Positions 1-10,500 of a stretch of 64,000 bases of DNA are shown piece after piece (position 1 is the stretch's first letter; each line of letters starts with the position of its first letter). Where the stretch lies: positions 15,406,177-15,470,176 of the forward strand of contig JBBMOA010000020.1 in assembly GCA_037954235.1 (NCBI GenBank), read 5' to 3'. The DNA is from Aulostomus chinensis. Lineage: Eukaryota > Chordata > Actinopteri > Syngnathiformes > Aulostomidae. Under the pieces are notes generated by a model. It was not told where the DNA came from and searched no databases. It saw only the letters and a program-made list of their open reading frames with translations. The position numbers were made by a program, and so were the translations under genes.

Positions 1-760
1 ATTCACATAAAAATATAAATATGGCAATAAAATGCAAAATAAGAGATGTGTCCTTTGCCTCCAGAATTGTGATGTACTATCTGCTGCTGATTTGGAGTCT
101 CTGGCTCAAATCCTAGGGAAGGTGCCCCCCCCCCCCCCAAAAAAAAAGAAAGAAAAAGATGCAATTTTACAGAATGGGAAAAGAGTGTTTTGTATTAAAA
201 ATATTCAAATAAAATATGAGAATTAAATGCAGCAACAACAAAAAATTCTTATACTTTCCACGTAGTAGTAATATCTGGTTCTAATTTTGAGTCTGTGTGA
301 CTCATGGCATGACAGCCATAGAAAAATAAACCTTAATTTTGCAGTATATGAAAAAAACAATTAATTTCGCAGGAACATATTCATATAAAATATAGGAGGC
401 AATAAAATGCAACAAAGGGATGTGTCCTATACTTTGGTTCTTATTCTAATATCAGCTTCTGAGTTTGGTTACATGATACCACGCGTTGAAAAACCTTCAT
501 TTATAAGGACAGAAAAAATGACAACCAATAACTGCTTCACATTTGGGGTCGGTAAGTCACATGACATGACAGCTGGGGGGGCGGGGGGAGCTCTTCAATA
601 TCTGAACTAAAACGTTTTGCAATAAATAAAATATTCATATTAAATATAGAAAGCAATAAAATGCAATACAAAAAGAGGCGTGTCCCATATATCCCATATC
701 TGCGGCTGCTTAGGCGTTACTGGGTCACATGACAACTGTCACTAACGTCGTGAGCTCAGC
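1..760. repeat. Diverged threefold repeat upstream of HEBP2
   Basis: Three related segments begin near positions 4, 378 and 630. Each starts with an AT-rich block (ttcatataaa-like), then gcaataaaatgcaa, then a gatgtgtcc-like block. Each also ends with a related block: a weak version near 292-320, and GTCACATGAC at 556-565 and 724-733. The copies are 260-370 bases apart and well diverged. No transposon ends are visible, so this looks like old local duplication rather than a named mobile element. A C14 run (125-138) followed by an A run lies in the first copy. The short open frames here are not coding-like. Confidence 0.6.
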
Positions 761-840
761 CAATCACAGCTGCTCATGTTTGATAACAGGAAGTGATGTT
801 GTATAAACAAGTGTACTGAAGTGAAGACCGAACTAACGCT
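755..840 (+). promoter_or_regulatory. hebp2: Candidate HEBP2 promoter
   Basis: A CCAAT box (agccaatcac, CCAAT at 760-764), an ETS-type site CAGGAAGTG (787-795) and a TATA-like tataaa (802-807) follow one another just upstream of the HEBP2 5' exons. GTCACATGAC, a palindromic E-box of the USF/MITF/TFE type, lies at 724-733. Transcription would start near 830. The arrangement is seen in the sequence; its activity is inferred. The donor of a first non-coding exon was not resolved. Confidence 0.45.
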
Positions 841-1063
841 GGCGCAAGTCATTCGAAATGTGTGTTTATGGCAACTTTATACCGAAATGTGTTTTAATTA
901 AAGCGCTTAATTTTTAAGTGAAACTGTTCAAATATGGATTTTTTTATTTTTTATTTTTTACTCCAGCGTCGTTTTACAAGCTGTTGAGTATCCTCGTTTG
1001 CCCGTGTTGAACGGGCAGCTCCCCCTTGTTATGTATTAATTATCTTAATTCTGTATATTTCAG

Positions 1064-1174
1064 CGTGTGTCGCTGTTTGAAGTGTCGTGGACGCCAACCA
1101 TGTTAAAAGCTGTGGGACAAGTTCTCTTCTCGTCTGAGCTGCAGACTCCCAAGTTCACAGCGCACGAGAAAAAG
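1064..1174 (+). CDS. hebp2: HEBP2 first coding exon with short 5' UTR
   Basis: A good acceptor (tatatttcag, ending at 1063) opens the exon, so a non-coding exon probably lies upstream. The first ATG, at 1100-1102 in context AACCATGT, starts MLKAVGQVLFSSELQ and runs for 25 codons to a consensus donor AAAAAG|gtaaat after 1174, ending in phase 0. I chose this ATG because the N-terminus resembles fish SOUL-family HEBP2 proteins and reads directly into exon 2. Confidence 0.85.
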
Positions 1175-3458
1175 GTAAATATTGTCCACCTGACGGGAGG
1201 AATGATGTTCGTTCCTCTCTTTGGGTCACATGCCTGAAGCAGGTGGGTAACTATGATTCTGAACATGGAAATGTAATGTTCTCAAGCTATCACGTCCACT
1301 TAATCCTCCTTTATGTCACATTTGTTTTAGTGATAATCTAAGAGTTTGTGTTATTTGTTGAACCACACCCAGATAAAACATTCATGTTTGGCTCAAATGT
1401 GGCCCACATCAGAGCCAGAGGTCCAAATGTGGCCCACACCAGGTCCAAACAAGGTCCAAATGTGGCCCACATTAGAGCCAGTGGTCCAAATGTGGCCCAC
1501 AAGAGGTTCAATCAAGGTCCAAATGTGGCCCACAAGAGGTCTAATCAAGGTCCAAATGTGGCCCAAATGAGGTCCAAACAAGGTCCAAATGTGGCCCACA
1601 AGAGGTCCAAACAAGGTCCAAATGTGGCCCACAAGAGGTCCAATCAAGGTCCAACTGTGGCCCAAATGAGGTCCAATCAAGGTCCAAATGTGGCCCACAA
1701 GAGGTCCAAACAAGGTCCAAATGAGGCCCACATCAGAGCCAGAGGTCCAAATGTGGCCCACACCAGGTCCAAACAAGGTCCAAATGTGGCCCACATTAGA
1801 GCCAGTGGTCCAAATGTGGCCCACAAGAGGTTCAATCAAGGTCCAAATGTGGCCCACAAGAGGTCTAATCAAGGTCCAAATGTGGCCCAAATGAGGTCCA
1901 AACAAGGTCCAAATGTGGCCCACAAGAGGTCCAAACAAGGTCCAAATGAGGCCCACATCAGAGCCAGAGGTCCAAATGTGGCCCACACCAGGTCCAAACA
2001 AGGTCCAAATGAGGCCCACATCAGAGCCAGAGGTCCAAATGTGGCCCACACCAGGTCCAAACAAGGTCCAAATGTGGCCCACATTAGAGCCAGTGGTCCA
2101 AATGTGGCCCACAAGAGGTTCAATCAAGGTCCAAATGTGGCCCACAAGAGGTCTAATCAAGGTCCAAATGTGGCCCAAATGAGGTCCAAACAAGGTCCAA
2201 ATGTGGCCCACAAGAGGTCCAAACAAGGTCCAAATGTGGCCCACAAGAGGTCCAATCAAGGTCCAACTGTGGCCCAAATGAGGTCCAAACAAGGTCAAAA
2301 TGTGGCCCACAAGAGGTCCAAACAAGGTCCAAATGTGGCCCACCAGAGGTCCAATCAAGGTCCAACTGTGGCCCAAACGAGGTCCAAATGTGGCCCACAC
2401 GAGGTCCAATCAAGGTCCAAATGTGGCCCACACAACTCCAAACGAGATCCAAACAAGGTCCAAATTGGCCCAAACGAGGTCCAAAGTGGCCCAAATGAGG
2501 ACCAAAGTGGCCCAAACAAGGCTAAATTTGGCCCAAAGTTACCAAAACGAGGTCCAAATGTGGCCCAAAGAAGGCCCACATGCTACTGAGATCTCTCCCT
2601 CATGTAACGTCAGGATACAGCTAATGGCGTCCTTGTGGGTCTCTCTCTCTCTTTCAGACTATAAAAGTGAGAGAATTTTTTGCAAGGACCAACACTTTGA
2701 GGGCAGATCTGTTAAAGATAGCAAGGAATAGCCTTTTCCTGCACATTGGTTGAGATCCTGAGGATTTTTCCGTTGGTATCCGTTTCATTTCCACGGTTCT
2801 GTTGATCCTCCAGGGAATGATCTGAAGAGAGCAGCTAACCAGGTTCAACTGTCTGTTCCTGTTTTGTCGTTTTCTCACTTTATTTCTTTGCGACCGAAGT
2901 GAAACCAGAACATGTGACATTCTTGATCAGGTGACGCATTCGGTGCGGTTTTCAGTGGTACCTGAGATTTTATAGACCCGTGTGTGTGTGTGAGTGAGTT
3001 CATATGTGTGTGTGTATGTGTGTGTGCACGTGTTTGCAGGGAGAAGACTATGACATCCGCACCTACGAAGCCACTAAGTGGGTGAGCACCTCTCTGAGCG
3101 GGATGCAGTGGGACGCCGCCATGTACACCGGCTTTCGCAAACTCTTCAGTTACGTTCAAGGCAACAATAAAAACAGTGAGTTGCTAATTGAATAAAAACC
3201 TTTTGCAGCCTTCTTTTTTTTTTTTTTAAAGCAATGAAAACATAATCAAACTAAAACAATCCGGTGAATAACGTTGAAACGTTCTGGAGTGAAATTATGG
3301 AGAACTCAATGAGCTGATGAATAAATGCAAGAGAAACTTCACTTTTGCTCCGACTCAGCAGTTTGCAGCAGCGTCACTAGCTTTGTCTTAGTCAGCACTT
3401 TGTGGAGGCATTACTTATGAGAATGTGTATTGTTTTTGCTGATGACTATCGAGGTCAA

Positions 3459-3505
<47 letters not shown>

Positions 3506-4085
3506 TGAGTTGGGGGGGGGCACGTTTAATCTGCTCAGCTGTGATCGTGGATCCACAAAAACTGATCGCGTTTCAAACTTTGAGAGTCGTTAAAGAGACT
3601 CTGGAGCCGCCTGCCGTGTTTCTGTCACGCCATCTTCCTTTCCTGGTTCCTCAGAGGCTAAACTGGATATGACGACTCCCGTTTCGTGTCTGGTGGACAG
3701 TCCCGCAGGCGAGTCTTGCTTCGTTGTGTCATTGTACATCCAAAAGGAGCATCAGGAGAACCCACCTGAGCCAAATGACCCGGATGTGTTTGTGGAGCAC
3801 AGGAAGGAGTTCACAGCTTACGTCAGGTGAGGACCTCTTTGTCCCAATAGCTGTGGTTTAACAGTCTGGTAGAGCTCCTGTGTTTTTATCGCTGTGTTCA
3901 GGACGTACAGCGGGTTTGCCAACGAGAAGTCGAAGCGAGAGGAGCTGCTGAAGCTCACGGAGAGTCTGCAGAGGGACGGCGTCAAATACAAGGACAAACC
4001 GTTCTACGCAGCCGGATACGACAGTCCCTTCAAACTGACCAACCGCAGGAACGAGGTGTGGATCCTCAAGCCTGAGGGAGAGTAG
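1100..4085 (+). CDS. hebp2: HEBP2, SOUL-family haem-binding protein 2 (188 aa)
   Basis: The coding exons are 1100-1174, 3040-3175, 3655-3826 and 3902-4085, 567 coding bases in total including the TAG stop. All three junctions are GT-AG and phase-consistent. The product is a single SOUL/HBP domain. Family marks include KWVSTSLSGMQWDAAMYTGF (about residues 37-56), TTPV (about 76-79), FVEHRKEFTAYVRTYSGF (about 110-127) and AAGYDSPFKLTNRRNEVW (about 162-179). It is slightly shorter than human HEBP2 (205 aa), mainly at the N-terminus, and has no signal peptide or membrane segment, in line with an intracellular protein. Family members bind tetrapyrroles and mammalian HEBP2 has been linked to mitochondrial permeability; the role in this species is inferred. 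The residue matching the reported haem-ligand His42 of mouse SOUL is Thr33 here. HEBP1 is the alternative, but the adjacent NHSL1 gene favours HEBP2. Confidence 0.95.
1175..3039 (+). other. hebp2: HEBP2 intron 1
   Basis: GT-AG intron carrying the 30/33-base minisatellite (1391-2575), then unique sequence, then a TG-rich stretch (2980-3039) that runs into the acceptor. No further exon is seen inside it. Confidence 0.85.
1391..2575. repeat. Minisatellite of 30/33-base units in HEBP2 intron 1
   Basis: About 36 units of ggtccaaatgtggcccac followed by a variable part (aagaggtccaaacaa, attagagccagt, accaggtccaaacaa and others). Units are 30 or 33 bases, always a multiple of three. Larger blocks are themselves repeated: catcagagcc recurs at 1407, 1731, 1956 and 2019, spacings 324, 225 and 63. 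Because the period divides by three and the unit lacks stops, long frames stay open on both strands (+ 1348-2589, 413 codons; - 1393-2409, 338 codons). These are by-products of the repeat and not genes. The units decay after about 2400. Confidence 0.95.
3040..3175 (+). CDS. hebp2: HEBP2 coding exon 2
   Basis: The exon encodes GEDYDIRTYEATKWVSTSLS and the start of the first conserved SOUL helix, ending GNNKN plus one base. The acceptor tttgcag (3033-3039) lacks a normal polypyrimidine tract: the preceding 55 bases are almost pure TG repeat. The donor AAAACA|gtgagt follows 3175. Length 136, phase 0 to 1. Confidence 0.95.
3461..3503. repeat. (GT)n microsatellite, HEBP2 intron 2
   Basis: About 21 perfect GT units in the 479-base intron 3176-3654, followed by gagtgagt and a G8 run. 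The remainder of the intron is unique sequence with a T run near 3213-3227. Confidence 0.95.
3655..3826 (+). CDS. hebp2: HEBP2 coding exon 3
   Basis: The exon begins after cctcag (3654). The split codon A+AG gives Lys, then AKLDMTTPVSCLVDSPAGES and the central strands of the SOUL fold up to FVEHRKEFTAYVR. The donor GTCAG|gtgagg follows 3826. Length 172, phase 1 to 2. Confidence 0.95.
3902..4085 (+). CDS. hebp2: HEBP2 terminal coding exon
   Basis: Acceptor gtgttcag ends at 3901; AG+G completes an Arg codon. The exon encodes TYSGFANEKSKREELLKLTE through to NRRNEVWILKPEGE and TAG (4083-4085). The upstream intron is only 75 bases, a typical teleost short intron. Confidence 0.95.
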
Positions 4086-5470
4086 AGACCTCCTCCTCAC
4101 TGCAGCAAGGAGGGACGATGCTCACGTGACCCAACGTGTAGATTCACCCAGATTGACGTGTGTGCAAGGAGGTCAAAGGGTCATGACTACCTCCTTTAAC
4201 TGCACTTGTACATTTCTGTGGGCGCAGTAAGGACTTGTGTCCAGCAGATGGCGTCAGTTTATATTTTCCACCTTCAGGTGCATCTCACAGGTGCTTCTTT
4301 ATAGATTCATGAAAACCTGCACTAAATTCTTGCACAGCCACTTGCATTATCTTCATATTCTCCCTGCTTCAGCTGAGCTATGACTTTAATTTACCTTAAT
4401 ACATGTTTATCAAGCCACAAAACTTAAGAATACACCGTAACAGCTTGATACAGGTCGCAGTTTGTTTTTCATGGGCAAACACATTTTTAAAAACTTCCCT
4501 CACAGTTTTGAAAAAAATACAGAAGCACCTCGCTTTAAATCGGCTCTGTTTTTTCTGAATTACCGCTGCGGGTTAGAAAAATCAGTATAGAGTATGATTT
4601 TTTTTTATCAGAAAAAATATCTTCATAAATCAGAAAAACTTTTTTTTTTTTTTTTACTTTAAAAGAAAATGTTTCTGTTGTCTGAAATAATAATTATTTA
4701 CTGATATAAATCTGCTTTGTTTTTCGGAGTTAATGAGACATTCGAGTGGTTGATTTAAAAAAAAAAAAACACTTTATAAAAAACAAAGTTTTTTTTGGTC
4801 CTCTCAAGCTATGGAGATACACCAGTAAAACCAGAATGACCCATGTACTTCCTGAAAAGACTCTTAAGCACAGATGGCTCTTTATTCTGTGATTTTTCAT
4901 GGTCAAATATGTGGGATTTCACCTTCAGCGTGTAGAACGAAGCTTCGCTTGTTATTCGCTTGTGTGATTAAAGGGATTGTTTCATTCTTGTGCCTCACCA
5001 CACACACACACACACACTTTATTGGACTCGTCAAGCCCGTCGGCTTCGCTTTGATCGTTCTTGCTGTGAACTGCGACTTCAGTTCAGTGAAATCACTTCA
5101 GACAGTCACTTGTTCTGTTGCCACTAAGAATCAGTCACCTGACAAGCCTTCCTGCAGGTTTATGAGCCGTCGGCCATGTTTGATAGGCGTCTGCTCACCT
5201 GCCCGACAGAGTGTAACATCTTTCTCAGTTTCAACTGGAACTTTATTTTCCATATTTGACGTTTATAGGCACTCATAAACATTCAGCCTTTTGAGACTTT
5301 GCTGCATTTTTCTCTCATTACGTTCTTGGGATGTGTGATTCGTTTGTAGTCTTGAAGAAGGGATACTACATGATGTCATAAGCTCTGCACTATTTGGGCC
5401 TCTAAATGACGTGTAAGAATTTAAAATGATTTCAGTACTAATTAATAAAACTCTAAACAAATTATCAATT
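4086..5470 (+). other. hebp2: HEBP2 3' untranslated region (extent inferred)
   Basis: No coding signal follows the stop. The first canonical AATAAA on this strand is at 5444-5449; an ATTAAA at about 4968 could give a shorter form. The stretch is AT-rich with several A/T runs and a short (CA)n at about 4998-5018. Confidence 0.45.
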
Positions 5471-5736
5471 GCTTTGATTTTGGTTTCCTCCTGTTTTCGT
5501 ACTTGATTTTCTTACCAAGAGTCTAAAAGTGCCGCAGAATGTTTCCCTGTGAGTTGTTTACTAGCACAAACATTAAGTGACCGCCACAGTAATCCTTCGT
5601 CATGGTTCCTGACCCCCTTCATCCTCTCTCACCTTCTCCTCATCCTCTGCTGAGTCATTCTGTTTATTTGCGGCAGATTTTGTTCCAGATATCATGTTCA
5701 GACACTCAGCAGAAACAGTTTTTTTCTTTTGTGTGC

Positions 5737-5738
<2 letters not shown>

Positions 5739-5784
<46 letters not shown>
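5739..5784. repeat. (CA)n microsatellite
   Basis: About 23 uninterrupted CA units. Confidence 0.95.
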
Positions 5785-5790
<6 letters not shown>

Positions 5791-6250
5791 CTCAGTACAG
5801 AAATACATGCTGAAGCTGACCATTTTAATTTTTTATCTCTACACCTCAAGCCTGGTGGCAACTTTTAGATTTAATTTGATGCAAATTGCAAGCTGCAAAG
5901 TTATTTACATTTCATTGTGAGGCAGATCAACGAGTGACTTTATGCAGCGCTACATTGTGATTCACTCTTTATTGAAGCTCCGGTTTCCGCCCACGTTCCA
6001 TATGATTAAAAATCACAGCGCTTTAGGCTGAGCTGAAGAGGTGTGTGTGTGTGTTCCTCTGATTTAGGGACATTTATATGACTGGAAAACATGTTTTTAT
6101 ATTGATTTCACTGCAACCAGGTTTTGTTTATGAACCTTGCGCACTTGATACTCGAGGACAGTGATCATCAGTACAACAGCAGTTACAACTGTGTTTACGT
6201 GAAGTCTGAAGAATCACAAGTAGATACAACAGATGAATAATGCTTTAAAT

Positions 6251-6636
6251 CATCCATCCATTTTCTTCCGCTTGTTCCTGTTAAGGGTTGCGGGGGGGCT
6301 GGAGTCTATCCCAGCAGCTATAGGCGAGAGGTGGGGTTCACCCCGGACAGGTTAGAGTCAGCTGATGAGAGGTGTCCATCACAGGACCAACACATAGAGA
6401 CAGACAACCATTCACACTCACAGTCACACCTACAGTCAATTTAGAGTATCAATCAGCCTCGTCCCCTCTTGATGTCTTTGGACTGTGGGAGGAAGCTGGA
6501 GTACCAGAGAGAACCCACACAGGAACAGGAGAACATGGAGACTCACACAGAAAGATCACGTGCTGGAGCTGGGACTCGAACCTGGAACCTTCTTGCTGTG
6601 AGGCGACAGTGCTGACCACTGCACCACCGTGCCGCC
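6251..6636. mobile_element. L2-type LINE 3' tail fragment
   Basis: Starts catccatccattttcttccg and ends accaccgtgccgcc. Recognisable family blocks include gtctatcccagcagctat, acagacaaccattcacactc, gactgtgggaggaagctgga, gaacccacacaggaacagga and cactgcaccaccgtgccgcc. This is the very common fish L2/Maui-type 3' region, placed from memory of the family. No reverse-transcriptase coding part is attached. About 23 bases that do not belong to the family interrupt it at 6352-6375. Confidence 0.75.
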
Positions 6637-7129
6637 GCTTTCTATTTATGTTGATTTTTATAGTTTGAGGTGTTAAAGGTGAGTCTGTCTTCTAAGTCCA
6701 TGTGTCGATTACTTGTGCTGAACTCATGAATAGATGCCCCTACTCTTAAAGGTCAACTGACAAAACTTGTAAAAAAAAAAAAAAAAAAAAATTAGTTCTA
6801 ATAGGAAAAAGTCTGGAAGGTTCCTCTGATGTAAAGAGCCAAGAGACTTTTTCTTATTATTTTCTAGAATCAGGGGGTTGTTCATGAAATTTAGGTATTT
6901 TGAGGGCAAAAGGTGTGATTTGTTCACTCATTTTCATTAATCTTTGACCACAAGATATAATATAAATGAAGAACTATAAAGATAGTCAATAAAAGAAACA
7001 ATCAAAATAAAACTTTATCCCTCTCTACATCCTTCCACCATCCCCCCCCCCAAAAAAAATTGGCTACTTGTAGAAAAGCATTCTTTCTTAAATCATCAAA
7101 ACTTGATTTTCTGAGGGTAAGTGAATGCA

Positions 7130-7153
7130 ACACCTCTCATCAGCTGACTCTAA
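7130..7153. repeat. 24-base exact inverted copy of 6352-6375
   Basis: These 24 bases are the exact reverse complement of 6352-6375, the non-family stretch inside the L2 fragment about 750 bases away. The pair could be a templated insertion. Confidence 0.85.
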
Positions 7154-8019
7154 AGTGAGGATGAAATTCATCTGCAAAGTTTCAAAAAAGATAATAAAAC
7201 TTGTACAAAACAAAGTTAATGACAGAATATTTCTTGCACACGTCACGTCTCACTGACACCACTGGGATCTGACGTTCTATCTGAAATTAATCAAGAAAAA
7301 AAGAAAGGTAAAGAAAGTGTTTTAATAGTCCAATAGGTTGCGTTACCGACATCTGACCTGAGTGCAGTCCTCTGATATGTGGCTACGCTGCTATGAATAA
7401 GAGCAAATATCAGATTTCAGCGTACAAACAGCTGAGTCACGGAGTTGGAGCTCAGGTGTTTATTATTCCTCCTGCACTCGCTGCTGTTTACACGTCAATA
7501 CAGCTGATCTTTTGTGTTTGTCGCGTCATACGAGGTGACCTGGACCGCTGCCGAACACGGTGTCGTCCATGGTTGGGGGGGGGGGGGGGGGATGACAGTG
7601 GAGTGTCAATAATGTGATTATGACTGGGAGGAGTTAGTATTGATTCCTGTCTGCCAGCCAGATGGATGGAGAGAATGGAGAGAAGTGACTCTGCTGAATC
7701 ACAGGTGCAGGGGTCTGTCAGGGTGTGTGTGTGTTTGTGTGTGTGTGAGAGAGAGTGTCCTTGTGACAGAGAATGTTGAGACAGTTCTGGATTCAGCAGT
7801 TTTTCAGTAGAAGGGTCTATTATGGGCTGAGTCTCATAAGCGATGACCCTGCGGGGGAGGAAGTGGAGAATGAGGAGGAAGAGGAGGGCTAAATGATGGC
7901 CTCTGGAGTTTTCCAGATGACAGACGAGAGCGGGTGCCATGGTGATGGTGCTAATGAGGTGCTGATTTGGGGTGTCGGGTTGGCAGATGGTCGTGAATCA
8001 CTATGTAAGAAGCAGCTGG

Positions 8020-8055
8020 AGAGAGAGAGAGAGAGAGAATGAGGGAGAGAGAGAG
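8020..8055. repeat. (GA)n purine tract
   Basis: Interrupted gagaga repeat next to the (CA)n at 8108-8166. Confidence 0.85.
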
Positions 8056-8104
8056 ATGAAGCGGAGACGCCATCTTTTCTTATCACCTTGTTTTATTACA
8101 CAGA

Positions 8105-8107
<3 letters not shown>

Positions 8108-8166
<59 letters not shown>
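8108..8166. repeat. (CA)n microsatellite
   Basis: About 29 CA units. Confidence 0.95.
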
Positions 8167-8167
<1 letters not shown>

Positions 8168-9399
8168 GTGTTAGCAGCCTGCCTTCAGCGCCACTACGTC
8201 TTCTTCTTCTTCCCCGTCTGTCAAACTGGGATTGAGACATTCCTCAAGTGCTCGGTGATGGGTGGGCCGGCGGCCGCGAGCTGGGAGACACTTTGTTCAC
8301 AGGTGATTAAAGCTACGTTATGGCTGCTGGGAGTTGATGAAGTCTCACCTCTGGATGTGACCACATTCACTCAGCTGCGCACCCCTGGCACGACTCCAGA
8401 TTAGTGGGCCGAAGCATAAATGTTAACATTATTGCATTTTTGAAGGGACCCTGTGGACCTCGTTCAGCGACCTGGATGCTGAATCGCAGCTCTGCTACGT
8501 GAAATAAAGAATCTTTTAATTAACAACGCACAGCAGCAGAGAGAAACGCATCAGTTTCAGCTGGTTGTCTCAGACTTATGAGGCTGTGGAGGCTATGAAT
8601 GGGGGGGTAGCACTTCTGGAGATTGTTGATAAGCCAGCAAACAGACACACTTCTCCTATCACTGCATCTTCATTAGCTCCGCCCACATGACGGACGCCGC
8701 AGCTACGTCAGAATCAGGAGCCAAAAGTAGCAGATAACATTGTTACTTCAGAATTAATCACAGCTTAAACTCTACCATCAGTTAAATATGATGACAAGCA
8801 TCTACACCCGTGGCTCCTGGGGGCCCGGGGGAGGTGTGTGTGTCGCCCCCCCCCCACCCACACCTTCTTAATGCTGGGAAATTGTGACCAAGTCGGCAAA
8901 GTAATGTGTTTCCATTAATCATCTACTACAGTGTAACAGGACACGAGGCACAGCATCATACCCTGCTGCTGTTAGCTTTAATAGACATTTAATGATTTAC
9001 AGTGCACGCACGCACGCACGCACGCCTTTGGTGATGTTTTGGTCACCTGAAGAAAGTTTAGAGCTGAAATGTTCCCTTCTGCTGCTGTGTTACACTCTTA
9101 TTTGCTTTATTTGATGCCATTTAACTTTACACACCAGTTCTCCCATTTGATTTAATAAATATAATCTCCAAAAAAAGGAAAAACACTCCTTACCTGCAAA
9201 CAGATGGAACTAAAAATGTACAATGTCTTTGAAAAATAATCAAAATGTTACTTAAAATTCAGATTTGTTTTCTTTGTATTTACAAACACAACAAATACAA
9301 AACTGCATGTGGAGAAACTTAGGAGTAAAGTTCTATAGAATCACTGAAGCCCTAGAAGGTTCTAAAAGGTCTCAGCAAACCAAAGCAATGGAGGGACCC

Positions 9400-9400
<1 letters not shown>

Positions 9401-9441
<41 letters not shown>
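9401..9441. repeat. (CA)n microsatellite
   Basis: About 20 CA units. Confidence 0.95.
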
Positions 9442-9444
<3 letters not shown>

Positions 9445-9535
9445 CGATTGTGATCAGATTGATGGCTAAAAGTCATTGGAAAATAAGTTCTCATTTTCGG
9501 ATTTTCTCTTGACAGATTCATACTTAACCGCCAAA

Positions 9536-10500
9536 CACAAGTCATGACATCACTTGTTTTATTAAAACATTCTTTAAAACATACACAAACAAAGAAAAGA
9601 ACTATGCACAGTGCAAAATCTACAAACTAAAAATTCAATGAATAGAGGTCTTATGAGCCTTTCTCTTTATAGAATAAATCTGCTCTTTTGGTTTGTTTTT
9701 TTCTCACTTCCTGTCCATCGATAGGTGGCAGCACCGAGCCCTCTGAGTTTTCTATCGACCACTGAACACACCAGATCTGCAAACTAAACCACTGACCTAC
9801 GAGCAGAAAGCAAAAACCTGGCGATAGCGGATAGTCCTGTCTTCTGTACCACGTCCTTAAATTCTCTCAACAACGTTTTACGGGCTGTTTGAAGCCAACA
9901 CTTGCGAGCCGTGGTGCCCTCAAACACTTTCCAGAGCCAACAGGAGTGAAGCAGAAGCTTAAGAGTTACATTCCACTCATTTTTTTTCTTCCCCCATCTG
10001 TCCAGCTACATAGCACCACAGCAGCAAAGATTAGCAAACAACTTGACTTTTCAATTCCTTCAATGCACCTCAGTTTGCCATCTCACCTCGTCCTGGAAAG
10101 ACACCAAAGGGTTCCTGCGTGTTACGAGAGCCGCTAGAAAGAAGCTCCGGTGGGATGAAGTCAACGACAGCAAATGAGCAATGAAAAACAAACTAAGAAC
10201 AGCCGGGTTGAAAAGAAACACTATTCTTTTAACACAAAGGATGAGTCACCAAACAAAGGAGAGAATCATGGGAAAACCTGAACCAGTTCTCAACTTCAGA
10301 CTATGTATAGCCCCCCCCCATGGATGACCTCTGACCTCACATCAGGACCCAACACTTCGTCTCCCTAAGAGGCAGCGCTGAGGGGGTGGGACTAAGGAAG
10401 AGTCTTAAGAAGGGCCCACGCTTGGCTCCTCCTCCTGCTCCCTACGTGCTTACGCAAAGGCTGAGTTTGGCTCCACCCACCTGTGGGCGTGTCCTGCTCT
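9536..10500 (-). other. nhsl1: NHSL1 3' untranslated region with poly(A) signal
   Basis: On the - strand the sequence after the TAA stop (10503-10501) is non-coding. The first AATAAA lies at 9563-9558 (tttatt on +), giving an inferred UTR of about 950 bases. Position of the end is inferred from this hexamer only. Confidence 0.5.

Larger units (their letters stand above)
5471..9535. other. Intergenic region between the two gene tails
   Basis: No gene is visible. It contains a (CA)n at 5739-5784, an L2 fragment at 6251-6636, A-runs near 6771-6791, a G17 run at 7575-7591, GA-rich repeats at 8020-8055, a (CA)n at 8108-8166, a (CACG)n run near 9003-9025 and a (CA)n at 9401-9441. Open frames here are low-complexity translations. 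Confidence 0.7.

Noticed and set aside
1391..2575. CRISPR-like spaced repeat
   Set aside because: Units are contiguous and degenerate with no unique spacers, and the context is a vertebrate intron.
1348..2589. 413-codon + frame and 338-codon - frame
   Set aside because: Both are translations of a 30/33-base minisatellite inside an intron; no start context, splice or family support.
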